Under the pieces are notes generated by a model that worked only from the letters and a program-made list of their open reading frames with translations, made no database searches and was not told the DNA's origin. Position numbers and translations under genes: made by a program. From JBCDBL01 sp039183635 (GTDB lineage Bacteria; Pseudomonadota; Alphaproteobacteria; Caulobacterales; Parvularculaceae), in the NCBI GenBank assembly GCA_039183635.1, contig JBCDBL010000057.1, positions 1 through 25,993 of the forward strand: DNA of 25,993 nucleotides. The letters run 5' to 3'. Shown piece by piece: positions 1 through 7,771 of this stretch (position 1 is the first letter of the stretch; every line of letters starts with the position of its first letter).

Positions 1-67
1 AAAGCCGAACCTCGGCCTCTCGAAGCTTCCCGATAATCTATTCCGCTGAATACCGTTTGCCGCTCAT
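1..67 (-). pseudogene. IS3-family transposase OrfA, 5' end, with nonsense codon
   Basis: Read on the minus strand from ATG at 67-65, the frame gives MSGKRYSAE, then TAG (40-38), then IIGKLREAEVRL to the window edge. This is the standard N-terminus of the helix-turn-helix OrfA of IS3-family elements, which usually reads KRYSxEQIIxxLREAE, so a CAG (Gln) codon has become TAG. A good Shine-Dalgarno (AGGAGG) lies just upstream of the ATG. The rest is off the edge, so it is unknown whether the transposase is otherwise intact. The stop at residue 10 makes a functional OrfA unlikely unless it is suppressed or re-initiated. Family assignment is by remembered consensus. Confidence 0.8.
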
Positions 68-90
68 AATCACCTCCTCTTATGTCAAAA

Positions 91-122
91 GGAGGCCAGA
101 TTCTAACACTCACGACGGACCA
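91..122 (-). repeat. Terminal inverted repeat of the IS3-like element
   Basis: The minus strand begins TGGTCCGTCG at 122 and runs towards the OrfA start at 67. Position and the TGG start fit the left end of an IS3-family element. The same pattern recurs without gaps at 171-202 (22 of 32 positions identical). The exact outer boundary is inferred. Confidence 0.55.
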
Positions 123-170
123 CTTTTTTAAAATCAGGCCAATAAAGCGGGCCAGACTAGCGCCCGAAAC

Positions 171-202
171 CGAGGCCGGAGACTAACCCTGAAACTGGAC
201 CA
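171..202 (-). repeat. Second, diverged IS3-like terminus
   Basis: The minus strand from 202 starts TGGTCCAGTT and matches the terminus at 91-122 at 22 of 32 positions without gaps, including TGGTCC, GTTAG and GGCCTC. It is in the same orientation and 80 bp away. No transposase coding sequence lies between the two ends, so this is a remnant of a related element into which, or beside which, the 1-122 copy landed. Confidence 0.5.
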
Positions 203-480
203 CTCGGATGAACCCGGTCAGTAGTCGAGCCGACGAACACGCTGATGTCCCAGACGACCAGGTGGGTTAAAGGCCACGCGATAGCGGACGAGGTGGACCT
301 CGTCACATTAATGGGCGGATTTACGGCCCCGTGCCAGGAAGCTTCCTGTCGGCGCCTTCACGGGGGGATTGCAAGCGTTCGTTGTTATCGAGCCGCCTGT
401 TCTCCTAAAGGCCCATAGTTGCTATGATGGAATCGCTTAAATGCTGGAGCTGCGCTGCGGGCCGGCGACAAGGCCGTCAG
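203..480. other. Non-coding stretch with a nested hairpin
   Basis: No gene is recognised here. The main structure is at 327-365: CCCCGTG (327-333) pairs with CACGGGG (359-365) and encloses the 14-bp palindrome CAGGAAGCTTCCTG (335-348). There is no T-run, so it is not a classical intrinsic terminator. A short palindrome, CATAG-TTG-CTATG, occurs around 413-425, upstream of the complex I gene. An in-frame stretch over about 218-417 gives no recognisable protein. Confidence 0.4.
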
Positions 481-520
481 CAACGTGCTTCTGCATGGCT
501 ATAATCGAACGGGAGTTTTG

Positions 521-829
521 ATGTTCGCGCGGATTTACAAGCCTTCTAAAACCGCTATGCAGTCAGGCAAAGCGAAAGCAAAACAATGGGTGCTTGAATT
601 TGAACAGAACGCCGCCCGCAAAATCGACCCGCTGATGGGCTGGACCAGCGCGTCGGATATGACGAGTAATCAAGTGCGCCTGTCCTTTGATACGAAGGAG
701 GAGGCGGTTTCCTACGCCAAGGACCGTAGAATCCCCCATCAGGTCATTGAACCCCGAGAGGGGGCGCCCAACCCGAAAGCTTATGCGGACAATTTCGCCT
801 TTCGCCGCCGCAAGCCTTGGACTCATTAG
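521..829 (+). CDS. NDUFS4-like complex I accessory subunit (ETC complex I subunit family)
   Basis: The 102-residue protein begins MFARIYKPSKTAMQSGKA, followed by WVLEFE, a GWTSASDM segment, VRLSFDTKEEAVSYA and a basic C-terminus FAFRRRKPWTH. This is the standard layout of the alphaproteobacterial homologue of mitochondrial NDUFS4 (the 18-kDa AQDQ subunit), a small peripheral-arm accessory subunit of NADH:ubiquinone oxidoreductase on the cytoplasmic side. ATG 521 is chosen because GGGAG lies just upstream and family members begin here; an upstream ATG-like codon at 485 adds 12 atypical residues. The gene stands alone, away from a nuo operon, which is usual for this family. Its TAG stop overlaps the first bases of the palindromic repeat at 828-945. 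Confidence 0.9.
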   Translation: MFARIYKPSKTAMQSGKAKAKQWVLEFEQNAARKIDPLMGWTSASDMTSNQVRLSFDTKEEAVSYAKDRRIPHQVIEPREGAPNPKAYADNFAFRRRKPWTH

Positions 830-945
830 AGCGTGTCGCACAAAAGTGGGCGCCGGTTTTTGTGCAAAAGGTCGAACAATTGTTCGACCGCCAAAACAAA
901 GACCGAGAGCACGTCATCCGAATTCGATGAAACGAGACGTGCTCT
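828..945. repeat. Interspersed palindromic repeat, copy 1
   Basis: A 118-bp element starting AGAGCGTGTCGCAC and ending GACGTGCTCT. It contains three inverted repeats: GCACAAAA/TTTTGTGC (837-866 region), the perfect 20-bp palindrome GGTCGAACAATTGTTCGACC (870-889), and AGAGCACGTC (906-915) with GACGTGCTCT (936-945). A second copy is at 24419-24537. Such REP/BIME-like intergenic palindromes are common in alphaproteobacteria; no coding function is expected. It starts within the stop codon of the complex I gene, so the transcript 3' end may fold into it. Confidence 0.85.
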
Positions 946-1086
946 AGATATGCTGTTTGCGTGTGATGCGCTTCAGCCGAACCATCGCAAACGGCTTTAA
1001 GTTCTTGTTTGAGCAGGCCTGTGGACGGGGCGTCTATGATCCGCTTCGCTTGCAATTCACTCTCTCTCATCAAGAACCAGAGCAAA

Positions 1087-1926
1087 CTACTTTAAAAACG
1101 TTTCAATCGCCGTCCAAGCTGCGGGCTCATTTAAAAAAGGCGCATGCCCGCGATTTGGAACGGTGACACGCTCAAGGTCCGGCTTTGCCAGAGCCATTTT
1201 CTCAAATGTTTCATCCGTTAAAAGATCGGACAGTGCGCCACGGATCGCCAAAGTCGGTATGGGGGTAAGAGCCTGAAACAACCTCCACGGATCGCCTTCA
1301 GGAGGCGCGGCTTCCCGGGCGGCATCGCCGATTTTCGGGTCCATGTCGAGAGCGACCCGCCCGTCTTTGTCCTCCCGGCACACTTGCCTGGCGACTGTGT
1401 TCCAATCCGCGTCTTTTAAATCGGGTGCGGCGGGGCCAAGATTGGCTTTGACGGATTTAGCCGCATCTTCCCAATTGCGTTGCGGCGGCATGGTTCCGAG
1501 ATAGTCCAGGACGCGTTGTAATCCCTCCGGCGCAATCTCCGGGCCGATGTCGTTCATCACAACCCGCTCCAAAACCCCCGGTGCGGCGACGGCCATCAGC
1601 ATGGCGATAATGCCGCCGAGCGATGTGCCGATGAGGGCGACTTTCTCGATTTTCTCCTTACGAAGAAGGCCAAGCACATCTTGAAGGTAAACCGGAGGCG
1701 TATAATTTTTGTAATCCGTATCCCAATCGGAAAACCCTCTGCCGCGCAAATCCGGGCATAAAATGCGCCTGCGGATGGAAAGGCGCTCCGCCAGCTCGGT
1801 AAAATCTCGTGAGTTGCGCGAAACGCCGGGGAGGCAGAGGATGGGACATCCGTCAGCTTCGGTGTTGTAATCCCTGTAAAACAGGCGAAGCCCATCCGAT
1901 GAGACGTAAGTTTTTTGAAGCTGCAT
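1087..1926 (-). CDS. Alpha/beta hydrolase
   Basis: A 279-residue alpha/beta-hydrolase-fold protein with no signal peptide, so probably cytoplasmic. Seen in sequence: an oxyanion-hole region LCLPGVSRNSRDF, the strand-turn PDLRGRGFSD, nucleophile elbow GTSLGG (Ser about 102), a candidate acid in RGALSDLL (Asp about 234) and the catalytic His in NRGHAPFLNEP (about 261). Length and motif spacing fit the family, which includes esterases, C-C hydrolases and dehalogenases; the substrate cannot be read from the sequence. ATG 1926 is preferred over the upstream TTG at 1965, which adds 13 residues; neither has a strong Shine-Dalgarno. It is a single gene, divergent from the AraC regulator. Confidence 0.88.
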   Translation of the reverse strand: MQLQKTYVSSDGLRLFYRDYNTEADGCPILCLPGVSRNSRDFTELAERLSIRRRILCPDLRGRGFSDWDTDYKNYTPPVYLQDVLGLLRKEKIEKVALIGTSLGGIIAMLMAVAAPGVLERVVMNDIGPEIAPEGLQRVLDYLGTMPPQRNWEDAAKSVKANLGPAAPDLKDADWNTVARQVCREDKDGRVALDMDPKIGDAAREAAPPEGDPWRLFQALTPIPTLAIRGALSDLLTDETFEKMALAKPDLERVTVPNRGHAPFLNEPAAWTAIETFLK

Positions 1927-1965
1927 GGCGTTCGGGTTCAAAATAAGGTTTATGTTGGCAGACAA

Positions 1966-2386
1966 GCGCCGGAACGGTGTTTTTTGTCCGCCAAAGACTG
2001 ACGAGCTTGAAACGCCTTAAACCTGCGCCCCTCAAATTAAAAAAGACCCGATCGGTATCGGGGTGTTGGATTTTGAAAAGTACCCTATGAAACGAAATCA
2101 ATCTACTGACTGCTATGTGGCGGCGTAATCCAGTTTACCACCATTCAGAAAGCTTGTGCCTGCTCCGAGCGGCAAGGCGGGTTTTCAGCCTGTGTTATGG
2201 CTGGCTTCGCACTTCCGATGCGTTCGAGCAAACAAAAGAACGATGGGAATTGCTACGGCTGGATCAAAACGGCGAACGCGAGGCGTCGCCACAGCCTCAT
2301 GCTTGATCTGTACTATTTTTGGCTGCGTTTTGCTTCAGCTCTTAATTGGCCCCTGAAGACCGAAAATTTCGTATAGAGTGATCTTT
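1966..2386. other. Intergenic region between hydrolase and AraC regulator
   Basis: About 420 bp between divergent genes. Short open frames at 2115-2356 resemble no known family. The clearest element is a terminator-like hairpin facing left (2035-2062). The promoters of the hydrolase and the regulator should lie here, but no convincing -35/-10 pair was found. Confidence 0.4.
2035..2062 (-). terminator. Intrinsic terminator, minus strand
   Basis: CCCGAT (2047-2052) and ATCGGG (2057-2062) form a 6-bp stem with a CGGT loop. On the minus strand the stem is followed by a T-run (TTTTTTAATTT, 2044-2034). This is a textbook shape for ending a leftward transcript, yet no recognised leftward gene lies just to its right. 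Confidence 0.6.
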
Positions 2387-3391
2387 ATGAGCCAGATCAC
2401 ATCATTGTATGTCTATAAGGTCATCGGCCAGGCGAGCGCCGGCGTCGAGACGCGCGATTTGGTTGAGCGCCTCGGCCTGTCGCCGGACGGTCCAATCGAT
2501 CCGGCTCAGATGGTGTCATCGTCCGAGTATTATGATTTCTTCGCCGCGCTTGCGGATCGCGACCCGGAAGGCCTGATGCTGCCGCTGCGGATCGGTGCGG
2601 CGATGCGGAGCGATGAATACGGCGCCTTCGGTCTCGCCTGGAAATCTGCGCCGAATTTGCGTGGCTCCTATGCGAGGTCGGAGCGATATGGCCATGTCCT
2701 CGGCAGTGCAGAAACCTATTCCCTACAAGCAACCGCTGACGGCCTGTTCTTCAGCCTTGAGAAGGCGGGCGATGGCCGGCCCGGCATGTTGCTTTCCAAC
2801 GAGGCGAGCATGTCCGCCGTCGATACCATCAGTAAAGAAGTCAGCACCACGCATTTTGCGCCGCTTGCCGTTTATTTCAAGCATGCGCCGAGGGGGGATG
2901 CATCGGTCTACGAGACTCATTTCGGTTGCCCGGTTTATTTTGAGTCCGGGCGGGATGCGATTCTCGTCAGTGAGGAGAGCATAGACGCGCCAAACAAACT
3001 TGGCGATGAAACGATCGCTAAATTCTTTGACCGCCATCTTGAGCAGGAACTGGCCTTGCTCAACAATGACGCCGGCTTGGAACAACAGGTCCGCCGCGCC
3101 GTAGCCAATGTGTTGAGCGAGGGCGTGCCGACGCTTTCTCTTATCGCTTCAGAACTGGGGCTTGGCGCTCGGACGTTGCAAAGACGGTTGTCCGCGCAGG
3201 GGCATTCGTTTCAAAGTGTTGTAGATATGGCTCGACAAGACCTTGCTCGGCGCCTGCTTCGAGAAACGGACTACACTCTTGCGGAAATCGCCTTTCTCAC
3301 CGGGTTCTCCGAGCAAAGCGGTTTCACGCGCGCTTTCAAACGCTGGGCCGGCCAAACCCCGCGTTCCTATCGCCTGAACGCTGGTCGATAG
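2387..3391 (+). CDS. AraC-family transcriptional regulator
   Basis: A 334-residue protein. The N-terminal two thirds resemble the arabinose-binding-like effector domain of OruR/FeaR-type AraC regulators (LVERLGLSPDGPIDP, then DEYGAFGLAWKSAPNLR). The C-terminal about 100 residues carry two helix-turn-helix motifs: SLIASELGLGARTLQRRL and YTLAEIAFLTGFSEQSGFTRAFKRWAGQTPRSYR, the AraC signature. It should act as a cytoplasmic DNA-binding activator or repressor of a nearby catabolic gene; the divergent alpha/beta hydrolase is a candidate target by position only. ATG 2387 is chosen over the in-frame GTG at 2378. The ligand is unknown. Confidence 0.9.
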   Translation: MSQITSLYVYKVIGQASAGVETRDLVERLGLSPDGPIDPAQMVSSSEYYDFFAALADRDPEGLMLPLRIGAAMRSDEYGAFGLAWKSAPNLRGSYARSERYGHVLGSAETYSLQATADGLFFSLEKAGDGRPGMLLSNEASMSAVDTISKEVSTTHFAPLAVYFKHAPRGDASVYETHFGCPVYFESGRDAILVSEESIDAPNKLGDETIAKFFDRHLEQELALLNNDAGLEQQVRRAVANVLSEGVPTLSLIASELGLGARTLQRRLSAQGHSFQSVVDMARQDLARRLLRETDYTLAEIAFLTGFSEQSGFTRAFKRWAGQTPRSYRLNAGR

Positions 3392-3461
3392 TCGGATTGA
3401 TGGTCTGTCGTACGGCGAAAAATCACTAAAACCGGGTTTATGTAAGTGGCATTTCCAGTTC

Positions 3462-3477
3462 AAACCGATAGCGGTTT
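3462..3477. other. Small hairpin downstream of AraC gene
   Basis: AAACCG (3462-3467) and CGGTTT (3472-3477) form a perfect 6-bp stem with an ATAG loop, 70 bp after the AraC stop. There is no T-run, so termination is uncertain. An AT-rich palindrome CTTAAT-aaaa-ATTAAG follows in the leader of the porin gene. Confidence 0.35.
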
Positions 3478-3582
3478 AGCGCGCGAAGACCCGTAAAATC
3501 AATACCTTAATAAAAATTAAGTTTACTGTTTTTTTGTATTGGCTGTTTAGACTTATGTAAAAATAGCAATAAGGATCTTTTT

Positions 3583-4272
3583 ATGTTTATTAAAAAACTA
3601 TTATTCATCACATGCCTAAGTTCATTAGCAATGAGCTCCGCCATTGCACAAGAGGCGTCTTCATTTTCAGCAAACGTAGCGTTATCAACGAATTATGTGT
3701 TTCGCGGCATCACCCAAACGGACGACGGTCCGGCCATTTCGGGTGGTTTCGATTGGGTTGAAGAACTTTTTTATGCAGGCGTCTGGGCCTCAAGTGTCGA
3801 TTTTGGCGACGATACGACATTGGAAATTGACTGGTATGGGGGCGTGACGCCATCGATCGGCGAAACTTCCTTCGATTTCGGCGTTTTATATTACAGCTAT
3901 CCGGACAGCCCTGATCTGCCTACGGGTTCTCAAGATTTTGTCGAAGTCTATGGCGGCGCATCCCGTGCATTTGGAATTGCAGAGCTTGGCGCGAGTGTTG
4001 CTTATTCGCCTGAGTTTTATGGAGAAACAGGCGCTGCTTTTTACATACAAGGAACAGCTGCGGTTAGCCTGACAGAACGAATTTCAACAGATGTAAGTGT
4101 TGCGCAAAGTACGTTTGATGAAGATACAAACGACGATTATCTAGATTATTCAGTAGGCGTAACAGTAGATGCGCAAGGTTTTGAGGCAGGTCTGCGTTTT
4201 CATGACACGTCCGACCGGACGGGCGGAGGTGACGATGATGCCGTTGTTTTCAGCTTGTCTAGATCGTTCTAG
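3583..4272 (+). CDS. TorF-family putative porin
   Basis: A 229-residue outer-membrane protein. A Sec signal peptide covers about residues 1-22 (MFIKKLLFIT..., cleavage after AIA). The mature protein begins with the family signature SANVALSTNYVFRGITQTDDGPAISGGFDW, typical of the Gcw_chp/TorF group (YFRGxSQT). It continues with alternating amphipathic strands and Asp/Gly-rich turns and ends in SLSRSF, a C-terminal aromatic as expected for a beta-barrel. AAGGAT upstream serves as ribosome binding site. The gene lies 36 bp before the chemoreceptor, so the two may be co-transcribed. The permeant is unknown; the family's transport role is itself mostly predicted. Confidence 0.88.
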   Translation: MFIKKLLFITCLSSLAMSSAIAQEASSFSANVALSTNYVFRGITQTDDGPAISGGFDWVEELFYAGVWASSVDFGDDTTLEIDWYGGVTPSIGETSFDFGVLYYSYPDSPDLPTGSQDFVEVYGGASRAFGIAELGASVAYSPEFYGETGAAFYIQGTAAVSLTERISTDVSVAQSTFDEDTNDDYLDYSVGVTVDAQGFEAGLRFHDTSDRTGGGDDDAVVFSLSRSF

Positions 4273-4308
4273 GGCGTCCTTTCCAGTATTCCAAGGGGAA
4301 ATTTTGTA

Positions 4309-6465
4309 ATGAAAAACGTCAAAATTTCAGTCAAGCTGCCGATCATAATCGTATCATTCAGCCTTTCGACAGCCATCATAATCGGCGCTTTAAGTTTCTT
4401 TTCGGCTCGTTCCAGTATTCAGGCCGAGGCTTATGACAAGCTGACAGCCTTGTCAGAAAGTCGTGCTATTGCTTTGGAAACATGGTTGACGTCCATTAGC
4501 GGCGACCTTTCTGTGCAGTCGAAAAACCCGCTCATTCTTGAAGCATTGGCAGAGTTTAAGGCTGGCTGGCGCGATTTGGATGGTAATCGAACAGCGAGGC
4601 TACAAAACCTGTATATCGAAGAAAACCCGCATCCAACAGGGCAAAAAGAAAATCTCGATAATCCAGGGGATGGCTCTCGCTACAGTTTAGCCCACCAAAC
4701 CTACCACCCGTACATTCGCTCCTTTCTGAGAGATCGGGGGTACTATGATATTTTCCTTTTCGACCCTCAAGGAAATCTTGTTTATACGGTCTATAAGGAG
4801 CTTGATTATGCAACAAATCTGTTGCGCGGAGAATGGGCCGACACTGATCTTGGACAAGCCTTCAGGGCTGCTCGAGATAACGCAAAGCAAGGTTACCAAG
4901 CTTTTTTTGATTTTAAACCATATGCGCCCAGCAATGACGCGCCTGCAAGTTTTATGTCAACGCCGATGTTTGATGCGGCGGGGGGGCTTACAGGCGTACT
5001 TGTCTTCCAAATGCCTATCGAACGCCTCAACACGCTTATGCAACAGCGTTCCGGTTTAGGCGAAACGGGGGAATCTTATATTGTGGGCGAAGATTTCCTT
5101 ATGAGAAGCGATTCCCGTTTCTCAAAGGAAAGCACGATTTTAAGCCGCTCTGTCAACACACCTCCCGTTCAACGCGCTTTAGCCGGAGAAACCGGCGTCA
5201 AGCAAACTTTTGACTATCGTAGTGTGCCAGTTGCTTCTGCCTATCGGCCTCTAACCTTTAATGGAGTGACTTGGGCGGTTTTGGCTGAGCAGGATACAAG
5301 TGAAATGCTTGCAGCTGCGGCGAAGCTGCGTAATCAAACTATCTTGATTTTATGTTTTGTTGGCGGAGTCATCACATTTGCAGGCGTGTATATTGCGCGC
5401 GGTATGGTGAACGGAGTTGTTAATCCAATTAAAGCTCTTGGGGAAGCGATGACGGCTATCGCCGACGGCGATTTATCTGTAGAGGCGCCCCATACAGATC
5501 GTAAGGATGAAATCGGCGATATGGCGCGTACATTAAGCGTCTTTAAAACTGCAACCCAGGAACGATCTCGTCTTGAAGCGGAGCAATCCGCCCAAGAAAA
5601 GAAAATGCAGGAGCAGCGGCAACAGGAAATGATTTGTCTTGCGGACAAGCTTGATGATGAAATCGGTGGGACGATGACCAGGATCGTCAGCTCTATCGAA
5701 GCGCTCCAGGGTGCTGCGACAACGCTCAATCAAAATGCATCGGACAGCAATAGCCGCGCATCGGCTGTCGCCGCTTCCAGTGAGCAAGCAGCCGCCAATG
5801 TGCAAACCGCTGCAGCCGCATCAGAGGAGATGGAGGCGTCCATTCGCGAAATCATGGGTCAGATCACCAGATCCGATTCCCTTTCTATGGAAACCAGCAA
5901 TCATGCTGCGGCGGCTAAAGAAACGTTTAACGGTTTAATTGGCGCGGCGGATGCTGTTGGGCATATTGTTCAGCTTATAAATGAAATTGCGGAGCAAACA
6001 AACTTACTGGCGCTAAACGCCACAATTGAGGCCGCGCGCGCTGGTGATGCTGGAAAAGGTTTCGCTGTCGTTGCATCCGAAGTAAAGACGCTTGCATCCC
6101 AGACGGGCCGCGCAACGAATGAAATTACGGAAAAAATCTCACAACTTCAAATCAGTTCAAATGAGGCGGCGACCACTTTTGACACTATAACCGCCAAAAT
6201 CGATGAGATACGGGAAGTTTCAACAACCATTTCTGCAGCGGTAGAAGAACAGACAGCGGCCACATCAGAAATCTCCCGAAGTGTTGCAGAGGCGGCGACA
6301 GGTTCTCAAACCATGAGCGGTAATATTGAGGGCGTGTCTGCCGCTGCGAGCGAGACGGGGCAGGCGGCTGGAGAGGTGCAGGGCGCCGCCTCTACTTTAA
6401 GCAAGGAAGCGGAGCAAATGCGGCAACAGGTTCAGCGTTTCATTGCATCGATCAGAGCCGCCTAA
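4309..6465 (+). CDS. Methyl-accepting chemotaxis protein with periplasmic Cache-type sensor
   Basis: A 718-residue chemoreceptor. Layout: TM1 about residues 10-31; periplasmic sensor about 32-340, looking like a double-Cache domain (YYDIFLFDPQGNLVYTV; PMFDAAGGLTGVLVFQMP); TM2 about 342-364; HAMP about 365-420 (NPIKALGEAMTAIADGDLSV); then a long coiled-coil signalling domain with hairpin tip EIAEQTNLLALNATIEAARAGDAGKGFAVVA about 557-590, which contacts CheA/CheW. It ends MRQQVQRFIASIRAA and lacks the NWETF-type CheR/CheB docking pentapeptide. AAGGGG precedes the ATG. No che genes are nearby, so this is an orphan receptor. The ligand is unknown; linkage to the upstream porin is suggestive only. 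Confidence 0.95.
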   Translation: MKNVKISVKLPIIIVSFSLSTAIIIGALSFFSARSSIQAEAYDKLTALSESRAIALETWLTSISGDLSVQSKNPLILEALAEFKAGWRDLDGNRTARLQNLYIEENPHPTGQKENLDNPGDGSRYSLAHQTYHPYIRSFLRDRGYYDIFLFDPQGNLVYTVYKELDYATNLLRGEWADTDLGQAFRAARDNAKQGYQAFFDFKPYAPSNDAPASFMSTPMFDAAGGLTGVLVFQMPIERLNTLMQQRSGLGETGESYIVGEDFLMRSDSRFSKESTILSRSVNTPPVQRALAGETGVKQTFDYRSVPVASAYRPLTFNGVTWAVLAEQDTSEMLAAAAKLRNQTILILCFVGGVITFAGVYIARGMVNGVVNPIKALGEAMTAIADGDLSVEAPHTDRKDEIGDMARTLSVFKTATQERSRLEAEQSAQEKKMQEQRQQEMICLADKLDDEIGGTMTRIVSSIEALQGAATTLNQNASDSNSRASAVAASSEQAAANVQTAAAASEEMEASIREIMGQITRSDSLSMETSNHAAAAKETFNGLIGAADAVGHIVQLINEIAEQTNLLALNATIEAARAGDAGKGFAVVASEVKTLASQTGRATNEITEKISQLQISSNEAATTFDTITAKIDEIREVSTTISAAVEEQTAATSEISRSVAEAATGSQTMSGNIEGVSAAASETGQAAGEVQGAASTLSKEAEQMRQQVQRFIASIRAA

Positions 6466-6473
6466 CACCGTCA

Positions 6474-6600
6474 TTAGAGCAGATTGCAGGTGAAACAGAT
6501 CACCGGCACGCCTTTTGTGGAGCTTCTTAAAGCAAAGCCCTATAGCGATTTGCGCCCGTTGCATTCCATCAGATGAGGCGCAAACGGCTTTTGCCAAAAG
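6474..6600. repeat. Palindromic intergenic element, second type
   Basis: The region after the chemoreceptor holds AGAGCAGATTGCAGGTGA followed by TCACC (5-bp stem, 6-nt loop), and further on TTTGCGCC (6549-6556) paired with GGCGCAAA (6577-6584) around the smaller CATC/GATG stem. The AGAGCAGATTGCA start resembles palindromic intergenic repeats of other alphaproteobacteria. No second copy is present in this window, so repeat status is inferred. Confidence 0.45.
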
Positions 6601-6736
6601 CGAGGCTTTCTGAACAGGCAAACCATCACCGCACGTGCTTGACGCGATCTGTCAAAACTCTGTCGCGGTCTGGCAAGAGCCGCAGGCGCTCATTTTATAT
6701 CCATTGACTTGCACAAACCTAACAAGGAGCAAGTCA

Positions 6737-7582
6737 ATGACACCCTCGTGCACCCCACAAGACCTCACACTCGTTCTGGGCGGCAGTGGAAAAACCGGAC
6801 GCCGCGTCGCTGAACGCTTAACCGAAAAGGGCCATGATGTGCGCATCGGGTCCCGGTCGGCGGTTCCGTCTTTTGACTGGGACAATGAGAAAAGCTGGGA
6901 CGCTTGTCTTGAAGGCGTGACGGCGGCGTACATCACCTATGCGCCGGATCTCGCCATGCCGGGCGCCGCCGATGCGATCCAGGCGTTTGTAACACTGGCA
7001 AAACGGCGCGGGGTCAAACGGCTGGTCCTGTTGTCAGGCCGCGGTGAAGAAGAGGCCCAGGCCTGCGAGCGGATCGTCCAGAACGCCGGCCTTGAATGGA
7101 CGATCGTTCGGGCAAGCTGGTTCAATCAGAACTTCTCCGAAGGCGCCTTTATCGACATGGTGCGCAATGGGGTGATTACATTGCCGGCCGGCGATCAGGT
7201 CGAGCCCTTTGTGGATGTCGATGATATTGCAGATGTCGCTGTCGCCGCGTTCACAGAAGATGGTCATGATGGCGAAATCTATGAAGTGACTGGCCCGCGC
7301 CTCATGACGATAGCAGATGTGGCGGCGGACCTCTCGCGCGCGACAGGACGCGAGATTAAGTATATGAGCGTTCCGCATGACGCTTTCGTGGCGGACGTCG
7401 CAAATTCCGGTGCGCCGAAAGATGTCGTTTGGATGCTGGACTATCTGTTTTCCACGGTTCTGGACGGGCGAAACGCGCATTTGACCGATGGCGTTCAACG
7501 CGCGCTTGGCCGTCCGCCTAAAGACTTCGCCGATTATGCCCGCGATGTTGCGGCGGCGGGTCTGTGGAGCACAGTCGCTTAG
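6737..7582 (+). CDS. NmrA-like NAD(P)-binding protein (atypical SDR)
   Basis: A 281-residue Rossmann-fold protein. The dinucleotide-binding motif GGSGKTG (GxxGxxG) is at residues 15-21 after strand TLVL; then VRIGSRS at the end of the second strand, GVKRLVLLSGRG, WTIVRASWFNQNFSEG and VDVDDIADVAVAAF, all typical of the NmrA/TMR-like atypical short-chain dehydrogenase group. These act as NAD(P)H sensors or as quinone/azo reductases in the cytoplasm; which applies here is not clear, and no complete YxxxK site is seen. ATG 6737 has a clear AAGGAG at 6724-6729; the frame is open upstream to 6635 but those residues are not family-like. It is followed by a DUF1772 gene, a pairing seen in other proteobacteria. 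Confidence 0.87.
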   Translation: MTPSCTPQDLTLVLGGSGKTGRRVAERLTEKGHDVRIGSRSAVPSFDWDNEKSWDACLEGVTAAYITYAPDLAMPGAADAIQAFVTLAKRRGVKRLVLLSGRGEEEAQACERIVQNAGLEWTIVRASWFNQNFSEGAFIDMVRNGVITLPAGDQVEPFVDVDDIADVAVAAFTEDGHDGEIYEVTGPRLMTIADVAADLSRATGREIKYMSVPHDAFVADVANSGAPKDVVWMLDYLFSTVLDGRNAHLTDGVQRALGRPPKDFADYARDVAAAGLWSTVA

Positions 7583-7771
7583 CCGAGGCGCCTGGCCGCC
7601 ACGGGCGACATCAATCTCGCGGCGGTTCGCCGGAGGGTAAAACTGAAAACGTATCGACAACGGAGCGTTGGGCTAATTGCGGTCCCAGCCATAGCGATCA
7701 TCGTCACAGTTTCTATAGGAACTGAAACGACGGGTAATCTCAACTTTTCTATCATCAAGGACACCAAGCCA

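Noticed and set aside
2115..2356. Small plus-strand frames upstream of the AraC gene
   Set aside because: Overlapping short frames with no family resemblance.
7034..7660. 208-codon minus-strand frame opposite the NmrA-like gene
   Set aside because: Shadow frame; the plus strand has the Rossmann motif and a Shine-Dalgarno.
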